From: Leptotrichia wadei | GTDB taxonomy: Bacteria; Fusobacteriota; Fusobacteriia; Fusobacteriales; Leptotrichiaceae | DNA: 64,000 bases | Reading direction: 5' to 3' | Assembly: GCF_007990545.2 (NCBI RefSeq) | Contig: NZ_AP019829.2 | Location: 744,001-808,000, forward strand | Shown: piece after piece, positions 51,791 through 60,875 of the stretch | How the letters are laid out: each line of letters begins with the position of its first letter | Position numbering within the stretch: position 1 is the stretch's first letter | Made by a program: the position numbers and the translations under genes | Notes under the pieces: generated by a model | Seen by the model: only the letters and a program-made list of their open reading frames with translations | Database searches by the model: none | Told to the model about the DNA's origin: nothing

Positions 51791-52287
51791 TTGCATTAGG
51801 GTTGTTAGTTGCTTCACCACTAATGGCAAGAAGGCTGACAACTACTCAAATGAGAGAAAACACAATAAGAATTAATGCTCTTGAGTTAGAAGAGCCAGCT
51901 CCAGAACCAATTCCAGAACCAGCTCCAGAACCTAAGAAAGATGATACATGGGTATTTGATTCTGGTAAATTGAATTTTGACTTCGATAAATCAGTAGTTA
52001 AACCACAATACTTCGAATTATTGAGAAATGTTAAGGATTATGCTGAACAAAATGACTTCAAGTTAACAATTATAGGACATACAGATTCTAAAGGTTCTGA
52101 TGCTTATAATATGGCTTTAGGTATGAGAAGGGCAATAGCAGTTAGAGATAAATTGATAGAATTTGGATTAGATCCTTCAAGAATCTTAGGTGTAGAATCA
52201 AGAGGGGAATCTGAACCAATTGCTACAAATGATACTCCAGAAGGAAGATTTGAAAACAGAAGAATTGAATTCAAAGCTACAAAATAG
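51754..52287 (+). CDS. OmpA-family peptidoglycan-binding protein
   Basis: 177 residues. Signal peptide with an odd Thr run (MGRRTTTTTTT), hydrophobic core IIALGLLVA and a likely cut after LMA. A Pro/Glu-rich linker (about 48-62) leads to an OmpA C-terminal domain (about 70-175) with NFDFDKSVVKP, GHTDSKGSDAYN and ENRRIEF, the residues that bind diaminopimelate of peptidoglycan. There is no beta-barrel, so it anchors by other means. GAGAGG 7 nt before the ATG supports this start inside the upstream gene. Confidence 0.87.
   Translation: MGRRTTTTTTTIIALGLLVASPLMARRLTTTQMRENTIRINALELEEPAPEPIPEPAPEPKKDDTWVFDSGKLNFDFDKSVVKPQYFELLRNVKDYAEQNDFKLTIIGHTDSKGSDAYNMALGMRRAIAVRDKLIEFGLDPSRILGVESRGESEPIATNDTPEGRFENRRIEFKATK
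51766..51787 (+). repeat. CAA-rich tract shared by two overlapping genes
   Basis: A run of CAA units with one CCA interruption. In the lipoprotein frame it encodes Gln-rich residues, in the OmpA frame the Thr run of the signal peptide. Length change by whole triplets would alter both proteins without breaking either frame. Confidence 0.7.
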
Positions 52288-52321
52288 TAATAATCATAGA
52301 TTAAATAAAAATATTTTTGTA

Positions 52322-52368
52322 AATTGTCTAGTTATTTCATCAATTGAAAGAATTAGACAATTTTTTTT
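52322..52368 (+). terminator. Terminator after the OmpA gene
   Basis: AATTGTCTA (52322-52330) pairs with TAGACAATT (52354-52362), followed by T to 52368. It ends the FadA-like/OmpA operon. Confidence 0.88.
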
Positions 52369-52453
52369 AAAAAATTTAGAATTATAATGAAATAAATTGA
52401 ATTTTAGTGTATAATACTTACAAAGATTTTAAGAAAGAAGAGGTAAGGTAAAT

Positions 52454-55129
52454 ATGTGGTTTACTAAATCATCAAAAGATGTTTTAAAAGAGTTGAATGT
52501 CTCGGCTGAAACGGGACTTTCAACGGAAGAAGTAAAAAGGAGGCTGGAGAAATATGGACCTAATAAATTAAAAGGAAAGCCGAAAAAAAGTTTATTGCAG
52601 CTATTTTTGGCACAGCTTCAGGATATGCTTATTTATGTGTTAATTGGTGCAGCTGTTGTTAATATTATTGCGCATGGGAAAGACGGGATAGCTGATGCTT
52701 TGATAATTTTAGCGGTAGTTCTTATAAATGCGGTAGTTGGAGTTGTGCAGGAATCTAAGGCGGAAAAGGCGTTAGAAGCGTTGCAGCAAATGACGACACC
52801 TAAGAGCTTGGTAAGAAGAAATGGCGAAGTTATTGAAGTTAATTCGGAAGAACTGGTGCCGGGAGATATTTTGGTAATTGATGCAGGAAGATATATTCCA
52901 GCAGATGTCAGACTTATTGAAAGTGCTAATTTGCAGATTGAAGAGTCAGCACTTACTGGAGAATCTGTTCCAAGTGAAAAAGATGCTAATTTTATTACAA
53001 CTGACGCAAAAATACCTATTGGAGATAAGGAAAATATGGCATTTATGTCAACTATGGCAACTTATGGAAGAGGAGAAGGAGTTGTAGTTGAAACTGGAAT
53101 GAATACGGAAATTGGAAAAATTGCACAGATTTTAGATGAAGATAACAATACATTGACTCCGCTTCAGATAAAATTAGAAGAACTTGGAAAAATTTTGGGA
53201 TATGGAGCATTGGCAATTTGTGGAATTATTTTTGTCATAGGGTTGATTCAAGGAAGAGAAGCAGTTGAAATGTTTATGACTGCAATAAGTCTAGCTGTGG
53301 CGGCAATTCCTGAAGGACTTGTTGCGATTGTTGCGATTGTACTTTCGCTTGGGGTAAAGACTATGTCAAGGAAAAATGCAATTGTGAGAAAATTACCTGC
53401 GGTTGAAACATTGGGAGCGGTAAATATCGTTTGTTCTGATAAAACCGGGACGCTTACTCAAAATAAGATGACTGTTGTAAAAACATATACTTTGGATAAT
53501 TTGAGAGATATTTCCAGTCAAGATGGACAAAAGGCAAATAATGATGAAACTGAGTTAATCCGTTCGTTTGTGCTTTGCTCAGATGCATCTGTTGAAAATG
53601 GACAAGATATCGGAGATCCGACAGAAGTGGCTCTGATTGTCTTGGGAAATAAATTTGATTTGGAAAAAAACGCATTGAATGCTAAATATAAAAGGGTTTC
53701 TGAAAATCCATTTGATTCGGACAGAAAACTTATGTCGACACTTAATGAAGAAGGTGGGAAATATAGAGTTCACACAAAAGGTGCGATTGACAACATTCTC
53801 ACAAGAGCAAATAAAATTCTTGTAAATGGAGAAATTTTACCATTGACTGAAGAAGAAAAAAATAAAATATTGAAAGTTGCTGAAGAAATGTCAGATGATG
53901 CATTAAGAGTGCTTGGAGTGGCATTTAAAGATGTTGACAGTCAAATTTTACCTGAAGAGATGGAAAAGGATCTGGTTGTAGTTGGAATTGTTGGAATGAT
54001 TGATCCGCCTAGAACTGAAGTGAAAGATTCGATTGTGGAAGCTAAAAAAGCTGGAATTACTCCGATTATGATAACAGGAGATCATAAGAATACGGCGGTT
54101 GCGATTGCAAAAGAGCTTGGAATTGCGACAGATATTAGCCAAAGTTTAACTGGAGCTGAAATTGATGAGATTCCAGATGATAAATTTGCTAAGGAAGTGA
54201 ATAAATATAGAGTGTTTGCAAGAGTTTCGCCTGAGCATAAAGTTAAGATTGTAAAAGCGTTTAAAGAGCAGGGAAATATTGTGTCAATGACTGGAGATGG
54301 AGTAAACGATGCGCCGTCGCTTAAATTTGCCGATATAGGAGTTGCTATGGGAATTACTGGTACAGATGTTTCTAAAGGCGCTAGTGATATGATTTTGACT
54401 GATGATAATTTTACTACGATAATTCATGCGATTGAAGAAGGAAGAAATATTTTTAACAACATCAAAAAGACAATTATATTCTTGCTTTCTTGTAACTTGG
54501 GAGAAGTTTTGTGTGTGTTTATTGCAACATTATTTGGATGGGCAATACCGTTAGTTGCGACTCAGCTTCTATGGGTAAACCTGATAACAGATACATTACC
54601 TGCAATTTCACTTGGAATGGACCCTGGAGATAATGAAGTTATGACTAGAAAACCTAGAGATCCGAAGGAGAGTTTCTTTTCTGAAGGTGCGGGAATGAGA
54701 TCAATTGTTGGTGGAGTACTGATTGGAGTGCTTACACTTGTGGCATTTTACCTAGGAATTATTCATAGCGGGACTGTGCCTATTTCGGTCGTAAAAGACA
54801 GTAATCCCGCAACACGGGAAATTTTAACTTATGGAAGAACAATGGCGTTTATTGTTCTTACATTCTCACAATTGTTTTATTCATTGTCAATGAGAAATAG
54901 TAAAAAGACTATTTTTGAAATTGGATTTTTTGGAAATAAATTTTTGATTGGTTCAATTATTATTGGAATGGTTTTGCAAATTGGCTTGACTTCAATTCCA
55001 AGTATTGCACAAATGTTTAAAGTAACTGCGATTGATTCAAGTCATTGGGGAATGGTAATAGGATTATCATTAGTTCCGTTTATTGTGAATGAAATTATAA
55101 AAGTGATTTCAAGAAGAAACAATGATTAA
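52454..55129 (+). CDS. Cation P-type ATPase, P2 type (calcium-transporting-like)
   Basis: 891 residues. Cation_ATPase_N domain, actuator TGES motif (ALTGESVPSEK), the metal-site helix AAIPEGLVAIVAIVLSLGVK, the phosphorylation motif CSDKTGTLTQNKMTV, the hinge MTGDGVNDAPSLKFADIG and a C-terminal six-helix part (Cation_ATPase_C). The PEGL motif with the later NLITDTLPA fits SERCA/PMCL-type Ca pumps of bacteria such as YloB/LMCA1. Direction would be export. Monocistronic, between terminator and the HU promoter. Confidence 0.92.
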   Translation: MWFTKSSKDVLKELNVSAETGLSTEEVKRRLEKYGPNKLKGKPKKSLLQLFLAQLQDMLIYVLIGAAVVNIIAHGKDGIADALIILAVVLINAVVGVVQESKAEKALEALQQMTTPKSLVRRNGEVIEVNSEELVPGDILVIDAGRYIPADVRLIESANLQIEESALTGESVPSEKDANFITTDAKIPIGDKENMAFMSTMATYGRGEGVVVETGMNTEIGKIAQILDEDNNTLTPLQIKLEELGKILGYGALAICGIIFVIGLIQGREAVEMFMTAISLAVAAIPEGLVAIVAIVLSLGVKTMSRKNAIVRKLPAVETLGAVNIVCSDKTGTLTQNKMTVVKTYTLDNLRDISSQDGQKANNDETELIRSFVLCSDASVENGQDIGDPTEVALIVLGNKFDLEKNALNAKYKRVSENPFDSDRKLMSTLNEEGGKYRVHTKGAIDNILTRANKILVNGEILPLTEEEKNKILKVAEEMSDDALRVLGVAFKDVDSQILPEEMEKDLVVVGIVGMIDPPRTEVKDSIVEAKKAGITPIMITGDHKNTAVAIAKELGIATDISQSLTGAEIDEIPDDKFAKEVNKYRVFARVSPEHKVKIVKAFKEQGNIVSMTGDGVNDAPSLKFADIGVAMGITGTDVSKGASDMILTDDNFTTIIHAIEEGRNIFNNIKKTIIFLLSCNLGEVLCVFIATLFGWAIPLVATQLLWVNLITDTLPAISLGMDPGDNEVMTRKPRDPKESFFSEGAGMRSIVGGVLIGVLTLVAFYLGIIHSGTVPISVVKDSNPATREILTYGRTMAFIVLTFSQLFYSLSMRNSKKTIFEIGFFGNKFLIGSIIIGMVLQIGLTSIPSIAQMFKVTAIDSSHWGMVIGLSLVPFIVNEIIKVISRRNND

Positions 55130-55167
55130 AAAATATAAAAAGATATTTTTTTTATTTCAATAAATTC

Positions 55168-55195
55168 TTGACAAATACTGAAAATGTGGTAACAT
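55168..55195 (+). promoter_or_regulatory. Promoter of the HU gene
   Basis: TTGACA (55168-55173), 16-nt spacer, TAACAT (55190-55195). A TATAAT at 55195-55200 is also present but 21 nt from the -35. Either fits a strongly expressed gene. Confidence 0.7.
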
Positions 55196-55230
55196 ATAAT
55201 AAACATTGAAAAAAGTTTGGAGGAGATAAA

Positions 55231-55512
55231 ATGTCAAAAAAAGAATTTGTAGATGCTTATGCAAAAGCAACTGGAGAAACTAAAAAAAGAGCAGAAGAAT
55301 TAGTAAACGCTTTTTTAGAAACAACAGAAGAATCTTTAGTGAAGGGTGAAAGTATCCAATTTGTTGGTTGGGGAACTTTTGAAGTAAAAGAAAGAGCAGC
55401 TAGAGAAGGAAGAAATCCATCAACTGGAGCTCCAATCAAAATTGATGCTAAAAAAGTAGTTAAATTTAAAGTTGGGAAAAAATTAGCTGATAAAGTTGCA
55501 GAAGCTAAATAA
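55231..55512 (+). CDS. HU family DNA-binding protein
   Basis: 93 residues, nucleoid protein that bends DNA as a dimer. FVGWGTFEVKERAAREGRNP carries the beta-arm start, and RNPSTGAPIKI is the arm tip with the intercalating Pro. KKVVKFKVGKKL closes it. TTTGGAGGAG precedes the ATG. HU rather than IHF because of overall length and lack of IHF-type extensions. Confidence 0.95.
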   Translation: MSKKEFVDAYAKATGETKKRAEELVNAFLETTEESLVKGESIQFVGWGTFEVKERAAREGRNPSTGAPIKIDAKKVVKFKVGKKLADKVAEAK

Positions 55513-55529
55513 TAGGATTTTTTATAAAG

Positions 55530-55567
55530 ACTATCCTGAAGATTTTTCATTTTTAGGGTAGTTTTTT
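55530..55567 (+). terminator. Terminator after HU gene
   Basis: ACTATCCT (55530-55537) pairs with AGGGTAGT (55555 onward) with one G-T pair, then a run of T to 55567. Confidence 0.85.
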
Positions 55568-55653
55568 ATTATTTATAAAATCTTTCAGCTAATATGTCTA
55601 AAAGTTTATGTTTAAGAGTTTAAGAATAAATAAAAAAATAGGGAATTTCAATT

Positions 55654-56745
55654 ATGAAAAAAAAGAAAATTTACTTACATTATGATATGGATGCCTTTTT
55701 TGCTTCAATAGAACAGCGAGATAATAGTGAACTTCGAGGAAAGCCTATTGCAATAGGATATGGAATTGTTACAACAGCCAGTTATGAAGCTAGAAAATAC
55801 GGTGTGAAATCAGCTATGCCTACAATTCAAGCTAAACAGTTATGTCCAAATCTTATTGTTGTAAATCTTAGAAAGGGTGTTTATTTCGAGGAAGGTAGAA
55901 GAATACAGGAATTAATAAAGAAAGTATTGGAAAAATGTGAGTTTACTTCTGTTGATGAAGGATATATTGATATTACAAAGTTTATAAGAAGTGAGAATGT
56001 AAAACTTAATAAAATAGATGAAATTTTAAAAATTAAAAAGTTTATAAAAAGATTTAAAAAGTACATTTTTGACAATTCTCGTTTAACTTGTTCAGTTGGA
56101 ATTGGTTTTAGTAAGATAAGTGCAAAAATTGCAAGTGATATTGATAAACCAAATGGGTATTTTATTTTTAAAGATCGGGATCATTTTTTAGATTATATTT
56201 ATGACAAGGAATTGGGAATAATTCCTGGAATTGGTAAAAAAACCAGAGAAATACTGAAATTATTTAGTATAACAAAAGTTTTCCAATTATATGAAATTGG
56301 GAAAAATGAGCTAATTAGGAGATTTGGAGAAAGTAAGGGAGAATATTTGTATAATTCTATTCGAGGATTGCATATTTCTGAGATAAATACAGGTAGGAAA
56401 AGACAATCTTATGGTCATGAAATTACTTTTCATCGTGAGGAAAATGATATTTTGACATTGCATGCTGAATTAAAAAGGCAATCTAAAAGATTAAGTGATA
56501 AACTTATTGAGAAAAATGAATTTGCAAAAACAGTTACAATAAAAATCAGATATTCTAATTTTATAACTCATACTCGTTCTAAAACTTTGAAAAGTGCAAC
56601 GAATGATGTAAATACAATATATGAAGCAACTCTTGAGAATTTAGAATTTTTTAAAAAAAAGAATGAAGTACGGCTTATTGGAGTTCAGTTAAGTTCAATT
56701 TTGAAAAGTAATGTAGTTCAGCTTTCGTTTGATGATTTAAAATAA
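55654..56745 (+). CDS. dinB: DNA polymerase IV
   Basis: Y-family translesion polymerase, 363 residues. LHYDMDAFFASIEQRDN carries the first catalytic Asp; SVDEGYIDI holds the acidic pair; SVGIGFSKISAKIASDIDKP follows, then a helix-hairpin-helix (IIPGIGKKTREIL) and the little-finger domain. No beta-clamp motif beyond a terminal QLSFDDL, which fits the QL[SD]LF clamp-binding type. Ribosome site is weak (AGGGAATTTC). Confidence 0.95.
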   Translation: MKKKKIYLHYDMDAFFASIEQRDNSELRGKPIAIGYGIVTTASYEARKYGVKSAMPTIQAKQLCPNLIVVNLRKGVYFEEGRRIQELIKKVLEKCEFTSVDEGYIDITKFIRSENVKLNKIDEILKIKKFIKRFKKYIFDNSRLTCSVGIGFSKISAKIASDIDKPNGYFIFKDRDHFLDYIYDKELGIIPGIGKKTREILKLFSITKVFQLYEIGKNELIRRFGESKGEYLYNSIRGLHISEINTGRKRQSYGHEITFHREENDILTLHAELKRQSKRLSDKLIEKNEFAKTVTIKIRYSNFITHTRSKTLKSATNDVNTIYEATLENLEFFKKKNEVRLIGVQLSSILKSNVVQLSFDDLK

Positions 56746-56784
56746 AAGCGTATAAAAAATTTATAAGAATAGGAAGTGATATAA

Positions 56785-57207
56785 ATGGATTTAGTAGATT
56801 TTGATGAAGAGAAAAAAGAAATATTAGGTTATATTGATGAAGTAAATCTTTTATTGGAAAGAGCATACGTGCCTTATTCTAAATTTCCTGTCGCTGCATT
56901 GCTAATTGATAATAACGGAAAAAAGTATAAGGGAGTTAACGTTGAAAATGCTTCCTATGGATTGACACTCTGTGCAGAACGTAATGCAATTACAACAGCA
57001 GTTACAGGAGGTATGAAAAAAATAAAACTGCTTGTTATAACTGGAAATACACCTGAACCAATTAGCCCTTGTGGAGCGTGCAGGCAAGTAATAAGGGAAT
57101 TTTCCGACAAAGATACAGTTATAATTTTGGCAAATAAAGATGGAAAATATGAAAGCACTTCATTGGAAAAGTTATTGCCGTATTCTTTTGGTCCAGAGGA
57201 TTTATAA
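56785..57207 (+). CDS. cdd: Cytidine deaminase
   Basis: 140 residues, homotetrameric type. Zinc site residues in LCAERNAITTAV and SPCGACRQVI; AYVPYSKFPVAALLI at the N-terminus is typical. Turns cytidine and deoxycytidine into uridines for salvage. AGGAAGTGA precedes the ATG; it starts 39 nt after dinB. Confidence 0.95.
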   Translation: MDLVDFDEEKKEILGYIDEVNLLLERAYVPYSKFPVAALLIDNNGKKYKGVNVENASYGLTLCAERNAITTAVTGGMKKIKLLVITGNTPEPISPCGACRQVIREFSDKDTVIILANKDGKYESTSLEKLLPYSFGPEDL

Positions 57208-57394
57208 TTTAAAAGCTATGATGATTTCTTAAATATTAAGTTTATTTAGTTTTTATTAGTTTATTTTTATTGAGTTCAGATAAAAGAATATAGAATATAT
57301 GAGAAAAAGTTAAAATTATAGTTATTTATAAATTTTATATTATATTATTTTTTGAAATTAATTTAAAAAATATTATGTTTTTTACAGTTTTTAT

Positions 57395-57422
57395 TTGCAA
57401 AATCAAAAAAATAGGTTATAAT
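57395..57422 (+). promoter_or_regulatory. Promoter of SH3-domain protein gene
   Basis: TTGCAA (57395-57400), 16-nt spacer, TATAAT (57417-57422), 62 nt before the chosen start. The stretch 57208-57394 is AT-rich with nothing else recognised. Confidence 0.65.
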
Positions 57423-57484
57423 ATTATTGAGAATAACAAATGTTATATATAAACAAAAATTTTGACTTTTTAGGAGTGATTTTT

Positions 57485-57952
57485 ATGAAAAAAATATTTT
57501 TAGTTTCAATTTTATCTGTAATTTTTAGTGCCATCTCAATGGGTGCGACTTTTATAACATCATCAAAAGACAATGCAATTAATATACGGCAAGCTGCAGG
57601 TACTGATTCAAAAGTTATTGAAACTATTAAAAATGGACATATATTAGAGAGTAGTGAAAAATCAGGCGAATGGTATAAAGTAACATATTATGACAGTGAT
57701 ATAAAAAAAACATTTACTGGTTATATTCATAATAGTCAGTTAAAAGAAATAGTTGGAAAACTTGTTATAACTTCAAGTGAAGGTTACAGTAATATAAGAG
57801 AGAAACCAACAACAAAATCTACAATCAAAACTAGATTAAAAACTGGACAAACAGTTTATGCAATAAGCAAAACGGCAGATGACTGGTATTACATAAGATA
57901 TAATGGAAATGAATATGGTTATATTTATAGTAATCAAGTGGCTAAAAAATAG
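57485..57952 (+). CDS. Exported protein with two bacterial SH3 domains
   Basis: 155 residues. Signal peptide (MKKIFLVSILSVIFSAISMGA), then two SH3b repeats: NAINIRQAAGTDSKVIETIK with GEWYKVTYYD, and GYSNIREKPTTKSTIKTRLK with DDWYYIRYNGNEYGYI. Such modules bind cell wall or peptides. No enzymatic domain. AGGAG 7 nt before ATG 57485 decides the start over the upstream ATG 57440. Confidence 0.85.
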   Translation: MKKIFLVSILSVIFSAISMGATFITSSKDNAINIRQAAGTDSKVIETIKNGHILESSEKSGEWYKVTYYDSDIKKTFTGYIHNSQLKEIVGKLVITSSEGYSNIREKPTTKSTIKTRLKTGQTVYAISKTADDWYYIRYNGNEYGYIYSNQVAKK

Positions 57953-57978
57953 ATTTTCAAACAACTAAATAAAAAATG

Positions 57979-58014
57979 GCAGGAAATATTAATAAATATA
58001 ATCCTGCTATTTTT
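57979..58014 (+). terminator. Terminator after SH3 gene
   Basis: GCAGGA (57979-57984) pairs with TCCTGC (58002-58007) with AATATT/AATAT pairing inside, then TATTTTT. Confidence 0.82.
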
Positions 58015-58191
58015 GTAATTAATTGTTTTTTTGAGATTGGAATAATACTAAACTCTGTTTAAGAATAGGAATAACTTTTCATAATAGGGTTGTTTAATAA
58101 CTAATTCATAATCATTCAATTAAATTATTTTTTAGACATCTTGATTAATAAATATTTTTTTATATTACTATGTTTTTTCTTTTTATTTTCA

Positions 58192-58301
58192 TAGGATTGC
58201 TCATTGTTGCAAATCCTACAAGCTATGGCTAGTCTACGACATTTTTCTGTATTGATAAAAAACTCGCTATGCTCAAATAGTTTTGCCAGTACAGAAAAAT
58301 G
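58192..58301. repeat. Double palindrome in a convergent intergenic region
   Basis: First hairpin: TAGGATTGC (58192-58200) with GCAAATCCTA (58209-58218), one bulged base. Second: perfect 12-bp arms CATTTTTCTGTA (58240-58251) and TACAGAAAAATG (58290-58301) around 38 nt that contain AACTCGCTATGCTC. It lies 20 nt from the stop of the minus-strand ABC-F gene. It looks like a dispersed palindromic (MITE/REP-like) unit; no second copy is in the window. The rest of the 370-nt gap is AT-rich and empty. Confidence 0.55.
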
Positions 58302-58320
58302 CTCCGACAGGTTATTTATA

Positions 58321-59943
58321 CTAAAGTCTATACATCTTATTTAGTCTTGTTTCAACAGTTTCGTCATTCAAATAATCATCATATTCCATTTCTTTTTCCA
58401 AAATCCCTTTTGGAGTGATTTCAATGATTTTATTTGCAATTGTCTGGATAAATTCGTGGTCGTGCGTTGTGAATAAAATTGTTCCGTCAAATCTTTCCAG
58501 CGCTTTATTTAACGACGTAATTGATTCAAGATCCAAGTGATCTGTTGGATTATCTAATAATAAGACATTTGCATTAGATAACATCATTTTTGAAAGCATA
58601 CAACGAACTTTTTCTCCTCCAGAAAGCACTTTAGCTTTCTTTCTAGCTTCTTCTCCTGAAAATAACATTCTTCCTAAGAATCCGCGTACATATTCTTCAT
58701 GTTGATCTTCTGAAAATTGTCTTAACCAGTCAATTAGTGATAAATCAACGTTTTCAAAATATTCTGAATTATCTTTTGGAAAATAGCTTTGTGAAGTTGT
58801 AACTCCCCATTCAACTTTTCCAGAATCAGGTTCTAATTCTCCAGCTAAAATTTGAAAAAGAGTAGTTTTAGCTATATCATTTTTTGATAAAATAACAACT
58901 TTATCTCCAGTATTTACTGTAAATGAAATATTATCAAGAATTTTTTCACCATCAATGGTTTTTGTCAGATTTTCAACTTTCAACATATTGTTTCCAGCTT
59001 CTCTTTCAGGCTTAAATTCAATATACGGATATTTTCTGTTGGAAACTTGCATATCTTCAAATTGTAATTTTTCCAATTGCTTTTTACGGCTAGTAGCCTG
59101 CTTTGATTTTGAAGCGTTGGCAGAGAAACGGGCAATAAAGTCTTGCAGTTCCTTCTTCTTCTGCTCCATTTTTTTATTTTGGTTTCTAATTAATTCCTGC
59201 ATTAATTGATTTGATTCATACCAGAAATCATAGTTCCCAACGAACATTTTAATTTTCCCGTAATCAATATCGGCAATATGAGTACAAACTTTATTTAAAA
59301 AGTGTCTGTCGTGGGAAACAACAAGTACAGTTGTGTTTTCCAAATCCATCAGAAAATCTTCAAGCCACTTTACAGCATGCAAGTCAAGTCCATTTGTAGG
59401 CTCATCTAGCAATAAAATGTCAGGATTTCCGAAAATAGCTTGTGCAAGCAGCACTTTTACCTTTTCAGGCTCTGTTAATTCCTTCATTAATTTGTGATGC
59501 ATTTCAGCGGGGATTCCAAGTCCAACTAGAAATTTTTCAGCATTTGTTTCAGCTTCCCAGCCATCTAATTCTGCAAATTCCCCTTCAAGTTCAGCTGCTA
59601 AATTTCCATCTTCTTCTGTAAATTCAGTTTTTGCATATAGTGCATTTTTTTGCATCATAATATCATATAATTTTGCATGTCCCATCATTACTACATTTAG
59701 CACTTCCTCATCTTCGTATGCAAAGTGATCCTGTTTTAAAAATGATAGTCTTTTATTTTTTTCTATAATAACTTCTCCAGAAGTAGAATCAAGCTCTCCA
59801 GTTAAAACCTTTAAAAATGTCGATTTTCCAGCTCCATTCGGTCCAATAATGCCGTAACAGTTCCCTTCTGTAAATTTTATATTTACTTCATCAAAAAGTT
59901 TTCGTCCACCAAACTGGACAGATAAATTACTTGTTGAAATCAA
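58321..59943 (-). CDS. ABC-F family ATPase (YbiT/YkpA-like)
   Basis: 540 residues, two ABC domains without membrane parts; ABC-F proteins act on ribosomes. NBD1: Walker A GPNGAGKST, Walker B ILLLDEPTNGLD, but the signature is LTEPEKVKVLLAQ instead of LSGGE. NBD2: Walker A is degenerate (SKNDIAKTT), the signature LSGGEKVRCMLSK is intact, and Walker B reads LLLDNPTDHLD with Asn in place of the catalytic Glu. Starts at TTG 59943 with AGGAGG 8 nt upstream. Some of these changes are known in the YbiT/YkpA branch. Confidence 0.88.
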   Translation of the reverse strand: MISTSNLSVQFGGRKLFDEVNIKFTEGNCYGIIGPNGAGKSTFLKVLTGELDSTSGEVIIEKNKRLSFLKQDHFAYEDEEVLNVVMMGHAKLYDIMMQKNALYAKTEFTEEDGNLAAELEGEFAELDGWEAETNAEKFLVGLGIPAEMHHKLMKELTEPEKVKVLLAQAIFGNPDILLLDEPTNGLDLHAVKWLEDFLMDLENTTVLVVSHDRHFLNKVCTHIADIDYGKIKMFVGNYDFWYESNQLMQELIRNQNKKMEQKKKELQDFIARFSANASKSKQATSRKKQLEKLQFEDMQVSNRKYPYIEFKPEREAGNNMLKVENLTKTIDGEKILDNISFTVNTGDKVVILSKNDIAKTTLFQILAGELEPDSGKVEWGVTTSQSYFPKDNSEYFENVDLSLIDWLRQFSEDQHEEYVRGFLGRMLFSGEEARKKAKVLSGGEKVRCMLSKMMLSNANVLLLDNPTDHLDLESITSLNKALERFDGTILFTTHDHEFIQTIANKIIEITPKGILEKEMEYDDYLNDETVETRLNKMYRL

Positions 59944-60098
59944 AAAATTTCCTCCTTAAATATTTATATTTTACTTATATTATATCAAAAATTTTCACTA
60001 AAAACAAAATAAATTTATTCAAAACCTTTATTTTTTCCAAAATAATTGGTAAAATATACAAAAGAAAAAAATTTGAAAAGGATAGAATGGGGTAAACT

Positions 60099-60875
60099 AT
60101 GAATAAGACAAATTTTCATACTCACAATTACCGATGTGAACATGCCGCTGGAAATGTAGAAGATTATGTAAAAGTCGCAATCAAGGAAGGCTATACTGAA
60201 CTTGGAATCTCAGATCATGCTCCAATGCCTGAATATTATGAAAATAACCGAATGAAGGAAGAGAATTTGGACGGATATTTAAAGGAAATTGAAGAGGCAC
60301 AGGAAAAATATGGAGATAAAATCAAAATTTACAAATCACTAGAAATCGAATATTTTCCAGAATTTCTTGAAAAATATGATAAATATCGAAAAAAACTAGA
60401 TTATCTCGTTTTAGGCTTACATGCATTTAGAAAACCTGGTGATAACACAAATTATAATGCCTGGAAAATAAAAACAGGCGAAGATGTGTTAAATTATGCA
60501 AAATATATGGCTGAAGCGATAGAAAGCGGAAAATTTGACTACATTGCACATCCAGATTTATATGTAATAAATTATCGGAATTGGGATGAAAGCTGTGAAA
60601 GAGCAGCGCATATTATTTCTGAAGCAGCAGAAAAAATGAATGTACCGCTTGAAGTAAATGCAAATGGAATAAGAAAATCATTTGAAAGACATCCAGATTG
60701 GGATAGATATATGTATCCATATAAGGAATTTTGGGACATTGTGAAACAGTACAATGTTAGGACAATAATTGGTTCAGATGCACATGATTTTAACAGGATG
60801 GAAGATAAAGAGATGGAAATTGCAAGGGAGTTTGCAAAGGAAATTGGGCTGAATGTAATTGAGAGTATTTTTTGA
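60099..60875 (+). CDS. PHP-domain phosphoesterase, histidinol-phosphatase-like (HisK/HisJ type)
   Basis: 258 residues. Metal-binding motifs FHTHNYRCEHA, GISDHAPMPEYY, VLGLHAF, DYIAHPDLY and GSDAHDF are those of PHP histidinol phosphatases. No other his gene is nearby, so substrate may differ. AAAGGATAGAATGGGG precedes the ATG. Monocistronic by appearance; the gap before it contains AT-rich DNA and divergent promoters. Confidence 0.85.
   Translation: MNKTNFHTHNYRCEHAAGNVEDYVKVAIKEGYTELGISDHAPMPEYYENNRMKEENLDGYLKEIEEAQEKYGDKIKIYKSLEIEYFPEFLEKYDKYRKKLDYLVLGLHAFRKPGDNTNYNAWKIKTGEDVLNYAKYMAEAIESGKFDYIAHPDLYVINYRNWDESCERAAHIISEAAEKMNVPLEVNANGIRKSFERHPDWDRYMYPYKEFWDIVKQYNVRTIIGSDAHDFNRMEDKEMEIAREFAKEIGLNVIESIF

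Noticed and set aside
52384-52453. Promoter of the Ca-type ATPase from TATAAT near 52410
   Set aside because: A TATAAT-like box is present but no acceptable -35 at 16-18 nt; not listed as a feature.
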